A program made the position numbers and the translations under genes. Under the pieces are notes generated by a model, which saw only the letters and a program-made list of their open reading frames with translations, was not told the DNA's origin and did not search any database. 9,007 nt of DNA from Flavobacteriaceae bacterium. Lineage in GTDB: Bacteria; Bacteroidota; Bacteroidia; Flavobacteriales; Flavobacteriaceae. Positions 6,810 through 9,007 of this stretch are shown here, in pieces (positions within the stretch are counted from its first letter, which is position 1; each line of letters opens with the position of its first letter). The stretch is taken from the NCBI GenBank assembly GCA_947461915.1, contig CANHNG010000049.1, positions 1 through 9,007 on the forward strand, written 5' to 3'.

Positions 6810-7822
6810 AAATTAAGCCAAAACATATTTTGTTGTTAGGGATTACAATCTCATTGGCGTTTGCTATTAATAAAACAACACCTCTTTATTTGGAAACACC
6901 AAAAGCTTGGCCAAAACCACATTACGATTTTTCTAAAAACCCTCTCACGGAAGAAGGTTTTCAGTTGGGACGGAATTTGTTTTATGACCCTATTTTATCA
7001 CGTGACAGCACCATTTCTTGTGCCAGTTGCCATTTGCAATCCACGGGATTTACACACGTTGACCATAGTCTAAGCCACGGAATTGAAGGCAAAATTGGTA
7101 CACGAAATTCGATGACCTTAATGAATTTAGCTTGGTCGAAAAGTTTTATGTGGGACGGAGGAATCAATCATTTGGATGTGCAACCTTTAAATCCCATTAC
7201 AAGTCCAGTAGAAATGGGTGAAACTTTAGAACATTTAGTAAGTAAACTTCAAAAAACTGAAAAATATCCACTATTATTTGAAAAGGCATTTGGCGATTCG
7301 AAAATTACGGGGCAAAGGCTTTTAAAAGCATTGTCTCAATTTGAATTGCAATTGGTTTCTTCAAATTCAAAATACGACAAAGTAATGCGAAAAGAAGTTA
7401 TATTTACCGAGCAAGAGCAAAATGGATATAAGTTGTTCAAAACCAATTGTGCTTCCTGTCATAACGAACCATTATTTAACAGTGAAAAATTTGAGAATAA
7501 CGGCCTTGCAATTGATACTACTTTAAACGATATTGGCAGAATGAAAATCACCAACAAACAAGAGGATTATTTGCGATTTAAAGTGCCAACTTTACGAAAT
7601 GTTCAATTCACATTTCCATATATGCATGATGGCCGATTTAAAACATTAACCGAAGTTGTCAAACATTACAATTCGTTAGGAAAAAACAAAAGGTTACCCA
7701 AACAATTAGCAAAACCTATGAAGCTATCCGATAACGAACGGGTCGATTTAGTTGCTTTTTTAAAGACATTAACAGATACTGAATTTCTATTTGACAAGCG
7801 TTTTTCATTTCCAAAAGAATAA
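6806..7822 (+). CDS. mbnH: MbnH-type dihaem cytochrome c peroxidase/MauG-family oxidase
   Basis: A 338-residue exported dihaem c-type protein, about the length usual for the bacterial CcpA/MauG family. Residues 1-20 form a signal sequence (ISLAFA then IN). Two haem c attachment motifs, CASCH at 72-76 and 215-219, lie in two cytochrome c domains. Trp116 in FMWDGG, 40 residues after the first haem histidine, matches the tryptophan placed between the haems in this superfamily. FPYMHDGRF (270-278) is the conserved second-domain motif. Members either reduce hydrogen peroxide or, like MauG and MbnH, use a high-valent dihaem state to oxidise a partner protein. The 4-base overlap with an mbnP gene is the strongest reason to call this MbnH rather than a plain peroxidase. 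It works in the periplasm and depends on the cytochrome c maturation system. The ATG at 6806 is fixed by the overlap and the signal peptide. Confidence 0.87.
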   Translation: MKIKPKHILLLGITISLAFAINKTTPLYLETPKAWPKPHYDFSKNPLTEEGFQLGRNLFYDPILSRDSTISCASCHLQSTGFTHVDHSLSHGIEGKIGTRNSMTLMNLAWSKSFMWDGGINHLDVQPLNPITSPVEMGETLEHLVSKLQKTEKYPLLFEKAFGDSKITGQRLLKALSQFELQLVSSNSKYDKVMRKEVIFTEQEQNGYKLFKTNCASCHNEPLFNSEKFENNGLAIDTTLNDIGRMKITNKQEDYLRFKVPTLRNVQFTFPYMHDGRFKTLTEVVKHYNSLGKNKRLPKQLAKPMKLSDNERVDLVAFLKTLTDTEFLFDKRFSFPKE

Positions 7823-7829
7823 ATAGTAT

Positions 7830-7837
7830 TATTTTTG
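7830..7837 (+). promoter_or_regulatory. Candidate -7 box before the YHYH gene
   Basis: TATTTTTG fits TAnnTTTG, starting 8 bases after the mbnH stop codon. No TTG lies at the proper -33 spacing. If active, transcription would start near 7844, with a leader of about 45 bases before the ATG at 7889, so the YHYH gene could be expressed separately from the mbnPH pair. There is no recognisable terminator between mbnH and this box, so read-through is equally possible. Confidence 0.3.
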
Positions 7838-7888
7838 CAAGGAATTCATATTTAAATGGCTAAAAATTTGTAGATAAATAACAAAATT

Positions 7889-9007
7889 ATGATAAAAAAA
7901 ATTATACTTTCGGCAATATTATTAGTGAGATTTTCAATGCTTGCACAAACTAATCCTATAATTACCTCTTGGCTTAGAAATACAACTGGAATAACTGGTA
8001 GACATTATCTATCTAGTAGTTCATCAATAATCACAGATTCATCAATTCCCGCCAATGTTCAGACTGTACAATATTCTACTACTTCAGCCTATATAAGTAC
8101 GCAAGGAATTCCTTCTTTTGTTACAGGTCCGTTTTACAATAACCCTAGAACAGTTGCTGCAGTTCAGAATGCACTTTTTAAATTTCCTTTAGTCCCAGTT
8201 GTAAGTACATTAGGTAATGTACAATCTCAAGCTACTGGAGCAGCTAATATTGGAATTTTCATAAATGGAGTTGCACTTTATAGCTACGGAGATGGTTTTT
8301 CATATAGAAATTCAACAGCTGCCGATGTACCTTCACAAAATGGAGGCGATGGAATTTGGAATAGAAATGGAGTTTTAGCAGAACGTTTAGGATTTGATTG
8401 TTCAAAAGGACATCCTGATGCGCAAAGTCGTTATCATCATCATCAAAACCCAAGCGCCTTCAATATGGATTTAGTGGTACTTTCAACTGTTTGTACTCCT
8501 TACGCATCTGATGGTTTGTATGTAATCAATCCAAACATTCATTCCCCTTTATTAGGATTTGCTTATGATGGTTATCCAATATACGGTCCCTACGGCTATT
8601 CAAATCCATTAGATACCAATAGCGCAATTACACGAATGAAATCGAGTTATAGTACTAGAAATATTACTGTTAGAACGCATTATTCAGATGGAAGTGATGT
8701 TATTGATGGCCCCCCAGTGAGCGCATCATTTCCTATTGGCTGGTATCGAGAGGATTATGAATATGCTGTTAATGCAAATAGTGATTATTTAGATGTTCAT
8801 AACGGACGCATTAGTAAAACGCCAGAATATCCAAATGGTATTTATTGCTATTATACAACTGTTGATGATAATTATAATTCTGTTTACCCTTATGTGGTTG
8901 GACCTTATTTTTATGGCGTTAAATCGACAATAAATATGAATGCACCAAATAATAATACTTCAATTACAGAAACTGTCACTACGTTCAACCCAATATTGGG
9001 AAATACA
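7889..9007 (+). CDS. Secreted YHYH-domain protein (runs off right edge)
   Basis: Open from the ATG at 7889 to the window end (373 codons) with no stop, so the C-terminus is unseen. Residues 1-19 resemble a signal peptide (SMLA before QT), although Arg14 interrupts the hydrophobic run. Two regions identify the YHYH family. The first is the histidine motif, C171-SKG-H175-P-D177 followed by Y182-H183-H184-H185, where the family name-motif YHYH appears as YHHH. The second is DGYPIYGPYGY at 227-237. Further family-like stretches are His264 (RTHYSDG), and His304 in HNGR followed by TPEYPNG, ending near GPYFYG. Cys171 and Cys202 could pair; Cys320 is a third cysteine. The biochemical function of YHYH proteins is not established as far as I know. 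The cluster of histidines and acids suggests metal binding, which fits the neighbouring mbnPH pair, but that is inference. Sixty-six bases separate it from mbnH. In this phylum such proteins often end in a type IX secretion sorting domain, which would lie beyond the edge. Confidence 0.82.
   Translation, partial: MIKKIILSAILLVRFSMLAQTNPIITSWLRNTTGITGRHYLSSSSSIITDSSIPANVQTVQYSTTSAYISTQGIPSFVTGPFYNNPRTVAAVQNALFKFPLVPVVSTLGNVQSQATGAANIGIFINGVALYSYGDGFSYRNSTAADVPSQNGGDGIWNRNGVLAERLGFDCSKGHPDAQSRYHHHQNPSAFNMDLVVLSTVCTPYASDGLYVINPNIHSPLLGFAYDGYPIYGPYGYSNPLDTNSAITRMKSSYSTRNITVRTHYSDGSDVIDGPPVSASFPIGWYREDYEYAVNANSDYLDVHNGRISKTPEYPNGIYCYYTTVDDNYNSVYPYVVGPYFYGVKSTINMNAPNNNTSITETVTTFNPILGNT

Noticed and set aside
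6806..7822. Calling the dihaem protein a classical hydrogen-peroxide-scavenging CcpA
   Set aside because: The sequence motifs alone allow it, but the 4-base overlap with an MbnP gene points to the MbnH role; peroxidase activity remains an alternative.
8259..8453. Minus-strand 64-codon ORF
   Set aside because: It is antisense to the YHYH gene, and its Asp-rich beginning is just the complement of the CAT repeats.
1..9007. CRISPR array, insertion sequence, tRNA or prophage genes
   Set aside because: No regularly spaced repeats, transposase-like protein, terminal inverted repeats, cloverleaf-like sequence or phage-type genes were seen anywhere in the window.

Overview
The window looks like chromosomal DNA of a Bacteroidetes bacterium, most likely a Flavobacterium or a close relative in Flavobacteriaceae. 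The evidence is AT-rich coding sequence, almost no Shine-Dalgarno sites, several TAnnTTTG -7 boxes typical of the Bacteroidetes primary sigma factor, and protein types common in that family. The genus is an inference from style and gene content, not a database match. I see no mobile element, CRISPR array, tRNA or rRNA.

Left part (1-2831). The window opens inside a minus-strand gene for a ferritin-like/VIT1 fusion protein, an iron or manganese membrane transporter whose C-terminal half is off the edge. A spacer of about 215 bases with an 8-bp inverted repeat separates it from a divergent gene for a membrane-anchored LTA-synthase/sulfatase-superfamily phosphotransferase. The usable start of that gene is the ATG at 738, not the TTG at 720.

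Middle (2852-5706). Two minus-strand genes follow, converging on the phosphotransferase with a 20-base gap. fabG (3-oxoacyl-ACP reductase, fatty-acid elongation) comes first, and 80 bases downstream is a large membrane protein with an intact VWA metal-binding motif. The VWA gene carries, about 80-125 bases after its start codon, a perfect 16-bp palindrome followed in the sense direction by six T's. This has the shape of an intrinsic terminator inside a reading frame.

Intergenic region 5707-6113. This 407-base stretch has no credible ORF. It holds a candidate fabG promoter, a full-consensus promoter pointing the other way far upstream of mbnP, a second rightward -7 box, and a small cluster of ATACG/CGTAT motifs.

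Right part (6114-9007). Three plus-strand genes form the most interesting block: an MbnP-family secreted protein, a MauG-like dihaem MbnH (4-base overlap with MbnP), and, after 66 bases, a secreted YHYH-domain protein running off the right edge. Characterised MbnP/MbnH pairs make a copper-binding protein in which MbnH oxidises an MbnP tryptophan to kynurenine. No methanobactin genes are visible here, so this is a stand-alone pair. The histidine-rich YHYH protein is a plausible but unproven partner in periplasmic or surface metal handling.
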